Source of the DNA: Desulfatibacillum sp.
GTDB lineage: Bacteria > Desulfobacterota > Desulfobacteria > Desulfobacterales > SpSt-501
DNA: 64,000 bases
Direction: 5' to 3'
Assembly (NCBI GenBank): GCA_020725555.1
Contig: DYEU01000032.1
Location: 408,949 to 472,948 of the forward strand
The notes under the pieces were generated by a model. The model did not search any database. It saw only the letters and a program-made list of their open reading frames with translations, and was not told the origin of the DNA. Numbering within the stretch: the first letter of the stretch is position 1; every line of letters starts with the position of its first letter. Below are positions 29,381-38,181 of the stretch, piece by piece. Both the position numbers and the translations under genes were made by a program.

Positions 29381-30091
29381 TCAGATGCCGAGATAGGCGG
29401 TCCGGATGTGGGGGTTCCCGAGCAGCTCCGCGGCTGGCCCCTCGAGCACGACCCGGCCGTGCTCGAGCACATAGCCGCGGTGGGAGAGCTCGAGGGAGTG
29501 CTTGACGTCCTGCTCGACGAGGAGCACGGTCGTGCCCTGGGCGGCGACCTGACGGACGGTGTCGAAGATGCTGCGGATGACGATCGGCGCCAGGCCGAGC
29601 GAGGGCTCGTCGAGCATGAGCAGCCGCGGCCGCGCCATGAGCCCCCGGCCGATGGCGAGCATCTGCTGCTCGCCCCCGGAGAGGGTCATGGCCATCTGCG
29701 CGGTCCGCTCCTTGAGGCGCGGAAACAGGCCGAAGACCCTCTCCAGGGTCTCTTCCTCGTGCGCCGCCGCCCGGGGGTTGTAGGCGCCGGTCCGCAGGTT
29801 GTCCTCGACCGACATCAGCCCGAAGAGGCGGCGGCCCTCGGGGACGTGGACCAGGCCCTCGGCCACGATCCGCTCCGGCGGGAGAGCCTGGATGGGGCGG
29901 CCGTCGAAGCGGATCTCGCCCCGCCGCGGGCGGAGCAGCCCCGAGATCGCGCGCAGCAGGGTCGATTTTCCGGCGCCGTTGCCGCCGATGATGCTCACGA
30001 CCTCCCCTTCCTCCACGCGCAGCGAGAGGTCGAAGAGCACCTGCACGTCCCCGTAGCTCACCTCGAGGCGGTCGACCTCAAGCAGCGCCAT
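29381..30091 (-). CDS. livF: branched-chain amino acid-type ABC importer ATPase (LivF)
   Basis: This 236-residue ATPase shows GGNGAGKSTLL (Walker A), LSGGEQQML (signature) and LLMLDEPSLGLAP (Walker B, with the LivF-typical SLGLAP). Its short length without an extra C-terminal helix identifies it as LivF and not LivG. Its 5' end overlaps livG by 14 nt. It powers the hydrophobic amino-acid importer formed with LivHM. Confidence 0.93.
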   Translation of the reverse strand: MALLEVDRLEVSYGDVQVLFDLSLRVEEGEVVSIIGGNGAGKSTLLRAISGLLRPRRGEIRFDGRPIQALPPERIVAEGLVHVPEGRRLFGLMSVEDNLRTGAYNPRAAAHEEETLERVFGLFPRLKERTAQMAMTLSGGEQQMLAIGRGLMARPRLLMLDEPSLGLAPIVIRSIFDTVRQVAAQGTTVLLVEQDVKHSLELSHRGYVLEHGRVVLEGPAAELLGNPHIRTAYLGI

Positions 30092-30803
30092 AGTCCTCTC
30101 CGAGGTAGGCCTTGATCACGCGCTCGTCGCGGGCGATCTCCTGCGGGGCGCCCTCGGCGATCTTGTGGCCGAAGTGCAAGACGGCGATGCGGTCGGAGAG
30201 CGCCATCACCGCGCGCATGATGTGCTCGATCAGGAAGAAGGTGATGCCCGACTCCCGCAGGCGGCGGATGACGGCCACCATCTCGTCGACCTCGGTCGGC
30301 CTGAGCCCCGCCATCACCTCGTCGAGGAGCAGGAGCCGGGGCCGGGTGGCGAGCGCCCGGGCGATTTCCAGGCGCTTGCGGTCGGCGATCGCGAGGTTGG
30401 CGGCCCGCATGTCGGCCTTGTCTTCCAGGCGCAGCAATCTCAGGACCTCGAGGGCCCACCGCTCGGCCTCGCCGAGCCGCGAGGTCACGGCGAAGGCGCC
30501 CACGGTGACGTTGTAGAGCACGGTGCGCGAGGCGAAGGGCTTGACGATCTGGAAGGTGCGGCCGATTCCCATGCGGCAGAGGTCCCAGGGCTTGCGGCCG
30601 TCGATCCGTCTGCCCTGGAAGACGATCTCGCCGGAGGTCGGCGGGAAGACGCCCGCGACGCAGTTGAAGAGCGTGGATTTCCCCGCGCCGTTCGGCCCGA
30701 TCAGGCCCACGATCTCGCCGGCCTGCACCTCGAGGCTGAACTCCTCGACGGCGCGGATCCCGCCGAAGTGCTTGCTCACGCGGTGGAGCTCGAGCAGCGT
30801 CAT
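30078..30803 (-). CDS. livG: branched-chain amino acid-type ABC importer ATPase (LivG)
   Basis: This 241-residue ATPase has Walker A GPNGAGKSTLFN and Walker B LLLLDEVMAGL. The helical insert and the final VIKAYLGEDYG are typical of LivG. The ABC signature is atypical: LAIADRKRLEIARAL stands where LSGGQ/LSYGQ is expected, a variant I recall in some LivG proteins. It overlaps livM by 4 nt. It should form the ATPase heterodimer with LivF. Confidence 0.92.
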   Translation of the reverse strand: MTLLELHRVSKHFGGIRAVEEFSLEVQAGEIVGLIGPNGAGKSTLFNCVAGVFPPTSGEIVFQGRRIDGRKPWDLCRMGIGRTFQIVKPFASRTVLYNVTVGAFAVTSRLGEAERWALEVLRLLRLEDKADMRAANLAIADRKRLEIARALATRPRLLLLDEVMAGLRPTEVDEMVAVIRRLRESGITFFLIEHIMRAVMALSDRIAVLHFGHKIAEGAPQEIARDERVIKAYLGEDYGAA

Positions 30804-31846
30804 CCCCTCTCCCGCATCCCGGCCGAGCGCGCCAGCGCGCGGCGGTAAAGGCGCGTCAGCGGCTCCTGCAGGCCGCGCGGCTGGTAGAGCATGACGAGGA
30901 TGAGGACCCCCCCGAAGATCACCAGGTGCAGCCCGGGCAGCGTGTCCCCGAAATGGATGCGCGAAAAATCGCTCACCGGCCGCAGCAGCAGCGCCCCGAG
31001 CAGCGGCCCGGCGATCGAGCCGCGGCCGCCGATCAGGGCGATGAAGGCGATCTCGAAGGAAATGTCCAGGCTCATGACGCTCTTGGGGTGGATGTAGAGC
31101 GTGAACTGGGCCCAGAAGGTGCCGGCGAGCGAGGTGAGAAAGGAGCTGATCGCCATGGCGACCAGCTTCACCCGGGCGACGTTGATCCCCAGGGACTGCG
31201 CCGCCTCGGGCTCCTCGCCTCCCGCCGCGAGGCAGTATCCCAGCTTGGAGCGCGACACGGCCCAGGTGATTCCCACGGCCAGGACGAGCATCGCCAGGAT
31301 GATGTAGTAGTAGGGCTCCTTCTCGGCGAACATGAAGCGGCCGAAGCCGAGCTCCAGCGGCGGGATCTGGAGCCCCCGCGGGCCGTTCAGGAGAAAGGGC
31401 CCGAGCCGGTCGATGTTCTCGACCATGACGCGCAGCCCCTCGGCGAAGGCGATCGTCGCCAGCGCGAAATAGGCTCCCCGCATCTTGAAGGTGGGAAGAC
31501 CGATCAGCACGCCGACCAGGGTCGAGAGGAAGCCCCCCACGATCATCCCGACCCAGGGGCTGACCCCGTATTGCAGCGAAAGGACGGTCGAGGTGTAGGC
31601 CCCGATCCCGACGAAGGCGGCGTGGCCGAGCGGCAGGACCCCGGCGAAGCCGCCGACCAGGTTCCAGCTCGTCGTGAGGTAGGCGTAGAGGAGGAGCAGG
31701 ATCAGGATGTGGAGGTAGGTCGCGCTGCGCACGAAAAGCGGCACGGCGAGGGCGACGGCGAGCAGGAGGAGAAGCGGCGCCCGCGAAGGCCAGGCGGAGC
31801 CTGGGGGACGCAGCGGCGACGTTGCGGTTGCGGTCGAGGCGTTCAC
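30800..31846 (-). CDS. livM: branched-chain amino acid-type ABC importer permease (LivM)
   Basis: This 348-residue membrane protein starts at GTG 31846, overlapping the livH stop by 4 nt (GTGA). It has about ten hydrophobic segments and the LivM motif GVLPLGHAAFVGIGAYTS near residue 70, then ALIGGRGSIAGPLLGALLL near residue 280. It makes the transmembrane pore with LivH. Its C-terminus runs into the livG start. Confidence 0.92.
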   Translation of the reverse strand: MNASTATATSPLRPPGSAWPSRAPLLLLLAVALAVPLFVRSATYLHILILLLLYAYLTTSWNLVGGFAGVLPLGHAAFVGIGAYTSTVLSLQYGVSPWVGMIVGGFLSTLVGVLIGLPTFKMRGAYFALATIAFAEGLRVMVENIDRLGPFLLNGPRGLQIPPLELGFGRFMFAEKEPYYYIILAMLVLAVGITWAVSRSKLGYCLAAGGEEPEAAQSLGINVARVKLVAMAISSFLTSLAGTFWAQFTLYIHPKSVMSLDISFEIAFIALIGGRGSIAGPLLGALLLRPVSDFSRIHFGDTLPGLHLVIFGGVLILVMLYQPRGLQEPLTRLYRRALARSAGMRERG

Positions 31847-32730
31847 CAGTCGTACTTCACGCCGAAGAGGCCCGAGGGCCTAAGGAAGAGAAATCCCAGA
31901 AACAGGCCGTAGACGATCGCCTCGGTCCAGGTCGCGGTCATGAACTGCGGCCCGACCGACTCGATCACCCCGATGATCATCCCGCCGAGGAGCGCGCCCC
32001 CGATGCTGCCCAGCCCCCCCAGGACCACGATGATGAAGCACTTGATGTCGAAGAGCACCCCGACCGTGGGGAAGACGTTGTAGAAGGGCACGAGGGCCAC
32101 CCCCGCCACCCCGGCCACGGCCGTCCCCAGGCCGAAGGCGATGTTGTAGATCCGGTAGGGGTTGATCCCCTGGAGGCTCGCCGCATCGCGGTCGAGGCTC
32201 GTCGCCCGCACCGCCCGGCCCATGCGGGTCTTCTGGAGAAAGAGCCAGACCAGGGCCGCGGTGACGAGGGCGGCGCAGAACCCCCAGAGCTTGGGGACCG
32301 AGATGAGCATCTCGCCGGCCTCGATCATCTTGCCGCGCAGGGGGTTGTCCTGGATGTTGCGGTACTGGGGACCGAACACGAGGAGCCCCAGGTTGTCCAG
32401 GATGTACCAGACGCCGGTCGTGACGATGATGACCGTGATCGGCTCGCGCACCTCGCGCTCGGCCTTGAAGATCGGCTGGATCACGACCGCCTGCAGGAGG
32501 TAGCCGAAGGCGAACATGAGCGGCAGCACGATGACCAGGGCGAGGTAGGGGTGGGCGCCCGTGAGCAGCACCGCCCAGTAGGCGGCGTACATCCCCACCA
32601 TGAGGAGCGAGCCGTGGGCGAAGTTGATCACCTTGAGGACCCCGAAGATGAGCGTGAGCCCGAGGGCCGCCAGCCCGTAGATCGAGCCCATGAGGATGCC
32701 GTTGATCGCGTCTTCGAGGAGATAGATCAT
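31843..32730 (-). CDS. livH: branched-chain amino acid-type ABC importer permease (LivH)
   Basis: This 295-residue permease has LivH landmarks: GSIYGLAALGLTLIFGVLKVINFAHGSL near residue 16 and VVLGGLGSIGGALLGGMIIG near residue 235, with about eight helices. A 70-nt gap with GC-rich palindromic DNA (GGGGGCGCCCCC at 32773-32784) separates it from the upstream binding-protein gene. It is translationally coupled to livM. Confidence 0.93.
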   Translation of the reverse strand: MIYLLEDAINGILMGSIYGLAALGLTLIFGVLKVINFAHGSLLMVGMYAAYWAVLLTGAHPYLALVIVLPLMFAFGYLLQAVVIQPIFKAEREVREPITVIIVTTGVWYILDNLGLLVFGPQYRNIQDNPLRGKMIEAGEMLISVPKLWGFCAALVTAALVWLFLQKTRMGRAVRATSLDRDAASLQGINPYRIYNIAFGLGTAVAGVAGVALVPFYNVFPTVGVLFDIKCFIIVVLGGLGSIGGALLGGMIIGVIESVGPQFMTATWTEAIVYGLFLGFLFLRPSGLFGVKYDW

Positions 32731-32800
32731 GGCTTGCGCCGCAGGGGAGCGCCCGCCCGCCGGCCCCGGAAAGGGGGCGCCCCCCGGCGTCCGGTCGGGG

Positions 32801-34033
32801 TCACGGGATCGGGAAGACCGGCTTGTAGCCCGCGCGCCGCGAGGCCTTCGGCCAGACGGTGATCCGCTCGAGGCCCTTGCCGAGGTCGTTCACCTGGACC
32901 ATGACCAGGGCGGCGTGCTTGTTCTGGCCGCTTTCGTCGAACTCGATCGCGTCGTAGCCCACGATCATCGCCGGGCCCTTCGTCAGCCGCGTCTTGGCGA
33001 GCGCGTCGCGGATCGCTTTCGGGTCGGTCGAGGCGGCGCGCTCGAGGGCGTCGGCGAGCACGTACATGGCCGCATAGGCGTCGACCGACTCGCCCGTCAG
33101 GTTGTAGCCGTAGAGCTTCTTGAACTTCTCGTTGGTCTCCTTCGCCCCCGGCTTGTTCACGTCGGTCTCCCACTCCACGATGTCGAAGAGGTAGCGGGCG
33201 TTCTTGCCGGCGGCCTTGAGGTAGGAGGGGTCGGCGTGCCCGCCGCCGCTGGCGATGATCGCCTTGGGCTTGACCTTGTACTCGGCCATGGTGTTCGTGA
33301 GGAGAATCGCGTCGGCCGCGTTCGAGGTGAGCAGCAGGACGTCGGGGTTGGCGCGCTTGATCTTCTGCACGACGGGGCTCAAATCGGTCGCGGTCGAGGG
33401 GTAGGGCTCGTCGAGCACGACCTTGTACCCGCCCGCCTGGGCGTGCTTTTTCCAGCCCTCGGCGAAGCCCTTGCCCCAGTCGCCGTTTTCGTAGACAAAG
33501 GCGAGGGTCGAGATCTTCGTGTTGAACTCGGCCTGGAGGTCTTTGAGGAAGGCGAACTGGTCGCGGGTCCACCAGCTGTCCTTGGCGGCGATGCGGAAGA
33601 CGTACTTGAAGCCCTGCTCGGTGATCTTGTCCGCGACCGACACCGGGACGAGGAAGGGGATCTGGTAGCGCTCGGCCACGGCGGAAACCGGGTAGGAGAC
33701 GGCCGAGTTCCAGGCGCCGGTCAGGATGTGAACCTTCTCGGTGTTGATGAAGCGCTCGGCCTCGGCGACCCCCTTTTCGGGCTTGGACTCCGAGTCCGCG
33801 TAGAGCATCTGGATCTTGGCCCCGCCGAGCGATTTGATCCCCCCGGCGTCGTTGATCTCCTGGACGGCCATGTCCTGAGCCTGCTTGTTCTGCAGGCCGA
33901 CCGAGGCCGAGGGACCGGAGAGGGGCAGGATGTTTCCGACCTTGACGACGGCCTGCGCCGGGGCTTCCGCGGCGGCCCAGAGAAGTAAGCCGCAGCAGAG
34001 GGCGGAAACGGCGAGGATGCGATAGCTCTTCAT
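32801..34033 (-). CDS. livK: branched-chain amino acid-type ABC importer substrate-binding protein
   Basis: This 410-residue periplasmic protein opens with a signal peptide (MKSYRILAVSALCCGLLLWAAAE, cleavage near APAQA) and then VVKVGNILPLSGPSASVGLQNKQAQDMAVQEINDAGG, the type I periplasmic-binding fold of the LivK/AmiC group. AGGAGG precedes the ATG. It heads the liv operon, divergent from the Pot-type operon. The last gene (a GABA-type aminotransferase) hints at an omega-amino acid or amide ligand and not necessarily leucine. Confidence 0.92.
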   Translation of the reverse strand: MKSYRILAVSALCCGLLLWAAAEAPAQAVVKVGNILPLSGPSASVGLQNKQAQDMAVQEINDAGGIKSLGGAKIQMLYADSESKPEKGVAEAERFINTEKVHILTGAWNSAVSYPVSAVAERYQIPFLVPVSVADKITEQGFKYVFRIAAKDSWWTRDQFAFLKDLQAEFNTKISTLAFVYENGDWGKGFAEGWKKHAQAGGYKVVLDEPYPSTATDLSPVVQKIKRANPDVLLLTSNAADAILLTNTMAEYKVKPKAIIASGGGHADPSYLKAAGKNARYLFDIVEWETDVNKPGAKETNEKFKKLYGYNLTGESVDAYAAMYVLADALERAASTDPKAIRDALAKTRLTKGPAMIVGYDAIEFDESGQNKHAALVMVQVNDLGKGLERITVWPKASRRAGYKPVFPIP

Positions 34034-34133
34034 GGCATTCCTCCTTTCTTCGGCCTGCGAGGCGTTGGGGGTCAAGTGACGGGAAAACGGGTCGGGGAAA
34101 CCGGGGGGCGTCTTTCCTCCCCCCTGCCCATCG

Positions 34134-34162
34134 CCTCTACCACCGCGGAAAGCCCCGATCAA
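34134..34162 (-). promoter_or_regulatory. candidate promoter for the liv-gabT operon
   Basis: On the minus strand TTGATC (34157-34162) and TAGAGG (34134-34139) are 17 nt apart, about 100 nt upstream of livK. Matches to consensus are moderate. Confidence 0.35.
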
Positions 34163-34186
34163 GGGGGAAGGCGGCGCTTCCTTTTC

Positions 34187-34215
34187 TTGACAGCCCCGGG
34201 GGGGTTTGCGATAGT
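34187..34215 (+). promoter_or_regulatory. promoter for the Pot-type importer operon
   Basis: TTGACA (34187-34192), a 17-nt spacer and GATAGT (34210-34215) preceded by TGC (extended -10) make a strong predicted promoter. The start lies near 34222, about 45 nt before the ATG. Confidence 0.65.
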
Positions 34216-34266
34216 CCGGCTGCCTTTTACCCCCCGGTTCGCCAACCTTTTCGCTGGAGGTGGCCC

Positions 34267-35337
34267 ATGGTCCGCTCGCGCATCCTTTCCGCCGTCAGCC
34301 TCGTTCTCCTTGCCGCGCTCGTTTTCCTCCCCGCCGCGTCCTTCGGCGCCGCAAAATCGATCAAGGTCGGCGTCTACGGCGGCTACTTCAAAGATTCCTT
34401 CGACAAGCACATCTTCCCCGATTTCACCAAGGAAACCGGCATCCAGGTCGAATCCGTGGCCGAGCCGACCGGCGAGGCCTGGCTCGTGCAGCTCGAGCAG
34501 GCCGCCAAGGCCGGGGTCGCCCCCGCGGACGTGAACATGATCGCCCAGACCCCGATGCTGCGCGGCCAGAAGACGAACCTCTGGATGCCCCTCGACCTGA
34601 AGAAGATCCCCAACCACAAGAACCTGCTGCCGGTCTTCATCCACAAGTACCCCGACGGCCGCGTGGACGGGATCGGGGCGGTCTCCTGGTACATCACGCT
34701 CGTCTCCAACACCAAGGTCTTCCCCGAGGCGCCGAAGTCTTGGGCCGACATGTGGGCGGCCGACAAGAAGGACAAGCTCGGGCTGCTGGCGCTCGCCTCG
34801 AACTCTTTTCTGCTCGAGGTGACGGCCAAGACCTTCTTCGGCGGCACCCAGATCCTCGACACCCGGGAGGGGATCCAGAAGGCACTCGACAAGCTCGCCG
34901 CCCTCAAGCCCAACGTGAAGCTCTGGTACCGCGACGAGGCCCAGTTCGAGCAGGCGCTCAAGGCGGGCGAGATCCCTATGGGCCAGTACTACCACGACGT
35001 CGCCACCCTCGCCGCCAAGGAGCACCCGGTGCGCTCGACCTTCCCCAAGGAGGGCGGGATCCTCGACTCCGGCATCTGGGCGGTCACCAAGGCCTGCAAG
35101 AAGGTGGAGGAGGCCCACGTCTTCATCAACTACATGAGCCGTCCCGACATCCAGAAGAAGCTCGCCCTCAAGGTGGGGACCGCGCCGACGGTGAAGCGCG
35201 AGCTGACCGGGCTGACCGACGCCGAGTTCGCCGCGGTCTCGAGCGAAATCCCGCCCATTCTGCCGCGCTACGACATCTACACCGGCGAGCTGAGCGATTG
35301 GATCAACCAGAAGTGGACGGAGATGATCACCCGGTGA
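34267..35337 (+). CDS. ABC importer substrate-binding protein, spermidine/putrescine (PotD) type
   Basis: This 356-residue protein has a signal peptide (MVRSRILSAVSLVLLAALVFLPAASFGA) and a type II periplasmic-binding fold. KVGVYGGYFKDSFDKHIFPDFTKETGIQVE opens the mature part and a later IWAVTKACKKVEEAHVFINYMSRPD block is typical of the PotD/AfuA cluster. GGAGGTGG precedes the ATG. Following ATPase and two permease genes identify it as the binding partner. Ligand could be a polyamine, agmatine-like compound, 4-aminobutyrate or ferric ion. The amine options fit the amidohydrolase at the operon's end. Confidence 0.86.
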   Translation: MVRSRILSAVSLVLLAALVFLPAASFGAAKSIKVGVYGGYFKDSFDKHIFPDFTKETGIQVESVAEPTGEAWLVQLEQAAKAGVAPADVNMIAQTPMLRGQKTNLWMPLDLKKIPNHKNLLPVFIHKYPDGRVDGIGAVSWYITLVSNTKVFPEAPKSWADMWAADKKDKLGLLALASNSFLLEVTAKTFFGGTQILDTREGIQKALDKLAALKPNVKLWYRDEAQFEQALKAGEIPMGQYYHDVATLAAKEHPVRSTFPKEGGILDSGIWAVTKACKKVEEAHVFINYMSRPDIQKKLALKVGTAPTVKRELTGLTDAEFAAVSSEIPPILPRYDIYTGELSDWINQKWTEMITR

Positions 35338-35404
35338 GGGCGGGATCGGTCCCGCCGCCGCCCGGAAGCGGCCCCCCGCCGCGCCGGTTGCGATGAGCCC
35401 CCGA

Positions 35405-35431
35405 CCCCCGCCGCCCGCCGGGCGGCGGGGG
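35405..35431 (+). other. perfect 12-bp GC hairpin between binding-protein and ATPase genes
   Basis: CCCCCGCCGCCC (35405-35416) pairs perfectly with 35420-35431 across a GCC loop. It lies in the 106-nt gap after the binding-protein gene, has no U tract, and ends 12 nt before the ATPase ATG. It mirrors the hairpin at 22014-22046 in position and style. Confidence 0.6.
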
Positions 35432-35443
35432 CGTGTCGCCTGC

Positions 35444-36502
35444 ATGCCCGGTCTGTTCCTCGAGAAGATCGAAAAGCGCTTCGGCGGCGTGGTCGCCGTG
35501 CGGGACGTGACGCTGGAGGTCCCCCACGGGCGGCTCGTCTGTTTCCTCGGGCCCTCGGGGTGCGGCAAGACCACGCTGTTGCGGATGATCGCCGGGCTCG
35601 AGCGCCCCAGCCGGGGGCGGATCCTGCTCGACGGCGAAGACATCACCGACCAGCCCGCCCACCGCCGCCGTTTCGGGATGGTCTTCCAGTCGCTTGCCCT
35701 CTTTCCCCACCTCACGGTCGCCGAAAACATCGCCTACAGCCTGAGAATCCGCAACGTCCCCGCCGCCGAGCGCCGCCGGCGGTCGGAGGAGCTGCTCGAG
35801 CTCGTGAGGCTTCCGGGCTACGGCGGCCGCGGCGTCTCCCAGCTCTCCGGCGGCCAGCGCCAGCGGGTGGCGATCGCGCGCGCGCTGGCGATCGAGCCGC
35901 GCCTTTTTTTGCTCGATGAGCCGCTCTCCGCCCTCGATGCCAAGCTGCGCGAGGAGATGCAGCTCGAGCTCCGGCTCCTCCAGCAGCGGCTGGGCATCAC
36001 GACCATCCTCGTCACCCACGACCAGCGCGAGGCGATGACCATGGCGGACTGGATCGTGGTCATGGGAACCGACAACCGCGTGCACCAGACGGGGACCCCC
36101 CTGGAGATCTACCGCCGGCCGGCGGACGCCTTCGTCGCGGGGTTCATCGGGACGAGCAACCTGCTGCCGGGGAGGCTGGGGGAGGACGGCCGGGTCACGG
36201 TCGGCCGCGTGACGCTGCGGGTCGAGGCGCTTCCCGCCGGGGCCCTGCCGGGCTGCGCCGTCACGCTCTCGGTGCGGCCCGAGGAGATCCCGGTTCTTCC
36301 CGGGGAGACGGCGGGCGAAAACCACCTGCCCGGACGGGTGACCTTCGTGCGCGACGTCGGCTCGAGCGTCGAGATCCACCTCGACTGCGGCGGGATGGCG
36401 ATCGTGAGCGCCTCCACACCGAAAAACCGCCCCGCCCTGCGCCAGGGCGACGCGGCGACGGCCGTCCTGCCGCCCGCCGCGTGTGTCGTGCTCGCCGCAT
36501 GA
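35444..36502 (+). CDS. potA: ABC importer ATPase, PotA type
   Basis: This 352-residue ATPase has [20 protein letters not shown] and LFLLDEPLSALD in order, then a TOBE-type C-terminal region from about residue 240, standard for PotA/FbpC/MalK-like proteins. ATG 35444 (MPGLFLEK) is preferred because the upstream ATG 35393 would read through the GC hairpin. Neither has a canonical Shine-Dalgarno site, apart from the G-rich 3' arm of that hairpin. It overlaps the next permease gene by ATGA. Confidence 0.9.
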   Translation: MPGLFLEKIEKRFGGVVAVRDVTLEVPHGRLVCFLGPSGCGKTTLLRMIAGLERPSRGRILLDGEDITDQPAHRRRFGMVFQSLALFPHLTVAENIAYSLRIRNVPAAERRRRSEELLELVRLPGYGGRGVSQLSGGQRQRVAIARALAIEPRLFLLDEPLSALDAKLREEMQLELRLLQQRLGITTILVTHDQREAMTMADWIVVMGTDNRVHQTGTPLEIYRRPADAFVAGFIGTSNLLPGRLGEDGRVTVGRVTLRVEALPAGALPGCAVTLSVRPEEIPVLPGETAGENHLPGRVTFVRDVGSSVEIHLDCGGMAIVSASTPKNRPALRQGDAATAVLPPAACVVLAA

Positions 36503-37359
36503 TCGCCGAACGCCCGCAGGGGGCCCTGGCCCGCTTGACGCTCCTCTACCCCGCCGCGGTGCTCCTCGTCTTTTTCGTGATCCCCTTCGGCATCATGCTC
36601 GCGGTGAGCTTTTTCCGGCGCGAGCCGGGCGGCTTTTACCTCGTCGAGTTCTCGCTCGCAAACTACGGGAACCTCTTCACCGCCCTCTTCGGCCGGGTGC
36701 TCGCCTTTTCGCTCCTCATCTCGGCCTTCTGCGCGCTGCTCTGCGTCGCGGCGGGCTTTCCCTTCACCTACCTGCTCACGCGCATGCCGCGGCGCCGGCA
36801 GGTGGTCTGGCTCGTGATCCTCGTCTCCGTCCTCTCCCTCTCGGCGGTGATCGTGGCCTTCGCCTGGTCGATCATGCTGTCGCAGACCGCGGGGGTCTCC
36901 AACCTGTTCGTGCGGCTGGGCCTCCTCGATCGGCCCCAGAGCTGGTCCCCGGGCTTCTGGGCGCTCACCTGCGGCATGTGCTACGTCGCCTTTCCCTACA
37001 CCGTGCTCGTGCTGTACCCGCCGCTTGCGCGGCTCGACCCGCACCTGCCGGAGGCGGCGCGCACGCTCGGGGCCTCGCCCCTCGTCACCTTTTTCACCGT
37101 GATCGTGGGGTCGCTGCGCAGCGCGATCGTCGCCGCCCTCGTCATGGTCTTCGCCTTCAACCTGGGGACCTACCTCATCCCCCAGATCCTGGGGAAGCCC
37201 CAGCACTGGACGCTTTCGGTCCTGATCACCGACGAGGCGATCTACCGCTCGAACCTGCCGCTCGCCGCGGCGATGGCCGTCTTCTTCATGGGGGTGAGCC
37301 TGGCGCTCGTGGGGATGGCGATGCTGGGCGGGCGGCGACGGCCGGGGGGTGCCGCATGA
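36499..37359 (+). CDS. potB: ABC importer permease, PotB type
   Basis: This 286-residue permease has six predicted helices, with the first near residues 20-42 (YPAAVLLVFFVIPFGIMLAVSFF). The EAA loop LPEAARTLGASPLVTFFTVIVG lies near residue 190, which contacts the ATPase. It starts in an ATGA overlap with potA and ends in an ATGA overlap with potC, so stoichiometry is translationally coupled. PotB identity is by order and topology. Confidence 0.88.
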   Translation: MIAERPQGALARLTLLYPAAVLLVFFVIPFGIMLAVSFFRREPGGFYLVEFSLANYGNLFTALFGRVLAFSLLISAFCALLCVAAGFPFTYLLTRMPRRRQVVWLVILVSVLSLSAVIVAFAWSIMLSQTAGVSNLFVRLGLLDRPQSWSPGFWALTCGMCYVAFPYTVLVLYPPLARLDPHLPEAARTLGASPLVTFFTVIVGSLRSAIVAALVMVFAFNLGTYLIPQILGKPQHWTLSVLITDEAIYRSNLPLAAAMAVFFMGVSLALVGMAMLGGRRRPGGAA

Positions 37360-38162
37360 GCCGGGCGCTGCGCGGCCTTTTCCTCGGCGCGGTCCTCGTC
37401 TTTCTCCTCAGCCCGATCGTGGTCGTGGGCGGGGTCTCGCTCAACGCGAAAAAGGCGCTCTATTTCCCGCCAAAGGGGGTGTCGCTCGCCTGGTACGCCG
37501 AGCTCTTCGGCGAGCCGGAGTGGCTTCTCCCCATCGCCAACAGCCTCGCGGTCGCGCTCCTCTCCAGCCTGGGGGCGATTTCGATCGCCTTGCCGCTCAG
37601 CTACGCCCTGTGGCGCTACCGCGTCTTCTATGCGCGGGCCCTCGTTCTCCTCGGCATCGCCCCCTTCATGCTGCCGCCCGTGATCACGGCGCTGGGGTTT
37701 CTCGCCTTCTGGGCGACGGTCGGGCTCTACGGGACGATGGCCGCGACCGTCGTCTCCCACGCCGTGTTCTTCGTCACCCTGCCGCTCGTCACCCTCTCGC
37801 TCGGCTTCGAGTCGATCGATCGCGAGATCGTGGAGGCGGCCCAGGTTCTCGGGGCCGACAACCGCGAGGTCTTCCGCTCGATCGTCTTCCCCATGATCCG
37901 CTCCTACCTCGTCTCGGGCTTCGCCTTCGCCTTCGTCCTCAGCCTGAACGAGTACATCGTGGCCTACATGGTCGCGGGGTTCACGGTGGAGACGCTTCCC
38001 ATCAAGATCTTCAACGCCTTGCGCTACGGCTACACCCCGGTCATGGCCGCGGTGACGATCGTCTTCGTCCTGCTCGCCGCGCTCGTCTTCGGCCTGATCG
38101 GCCGCTTCGGGGACCTGCCGCGCCTCATGGGGGCGCTCACCCCCGAGAGCCGGGCCTCCTGA
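37356..38162 (+). CDS. potC: ABC importer permease, PotC type
   Basis: This 268-residue permease has six predicted helices and the EAA loop IVEAAQVLGADNREVFRSIVFPMIRS near residue 160. The region LSLNEYIVAYMVAGFTVETLPIKIFNALRYG near residue 190 is very typical of PotC. It forms the membrane heterodimer with the preceding PotB-type protein. The amidohydrolase gene starts 19 nt after its stop. Confidence 0.9.
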   Translation: MSRALRGLFLGAVLVFLLSPIVVVGGVSLNAKKALYFPPKGVSLAWYAELFGEPEWLLPIANSLAVALLSSLGAISIALPLSYALWRYRVFYARALVLLGIAPFMLPPVITALGFLAFWATVGLYGTMAATVVSHAVFFVTLPLVTLSLGFESIDREIVEAAQVLGADNREVFRSIVFPMIRSYLVSGFAFAFVLSLNEYIVAYMVAGFTVETLPIKIFNALRYGYTPVMAAVTIVFVLLAALVFGLIGRFGDLPRLMGALTPESRAS

Positions 38163-38181
38163 ACCCCTCACCCCCCGGGCC

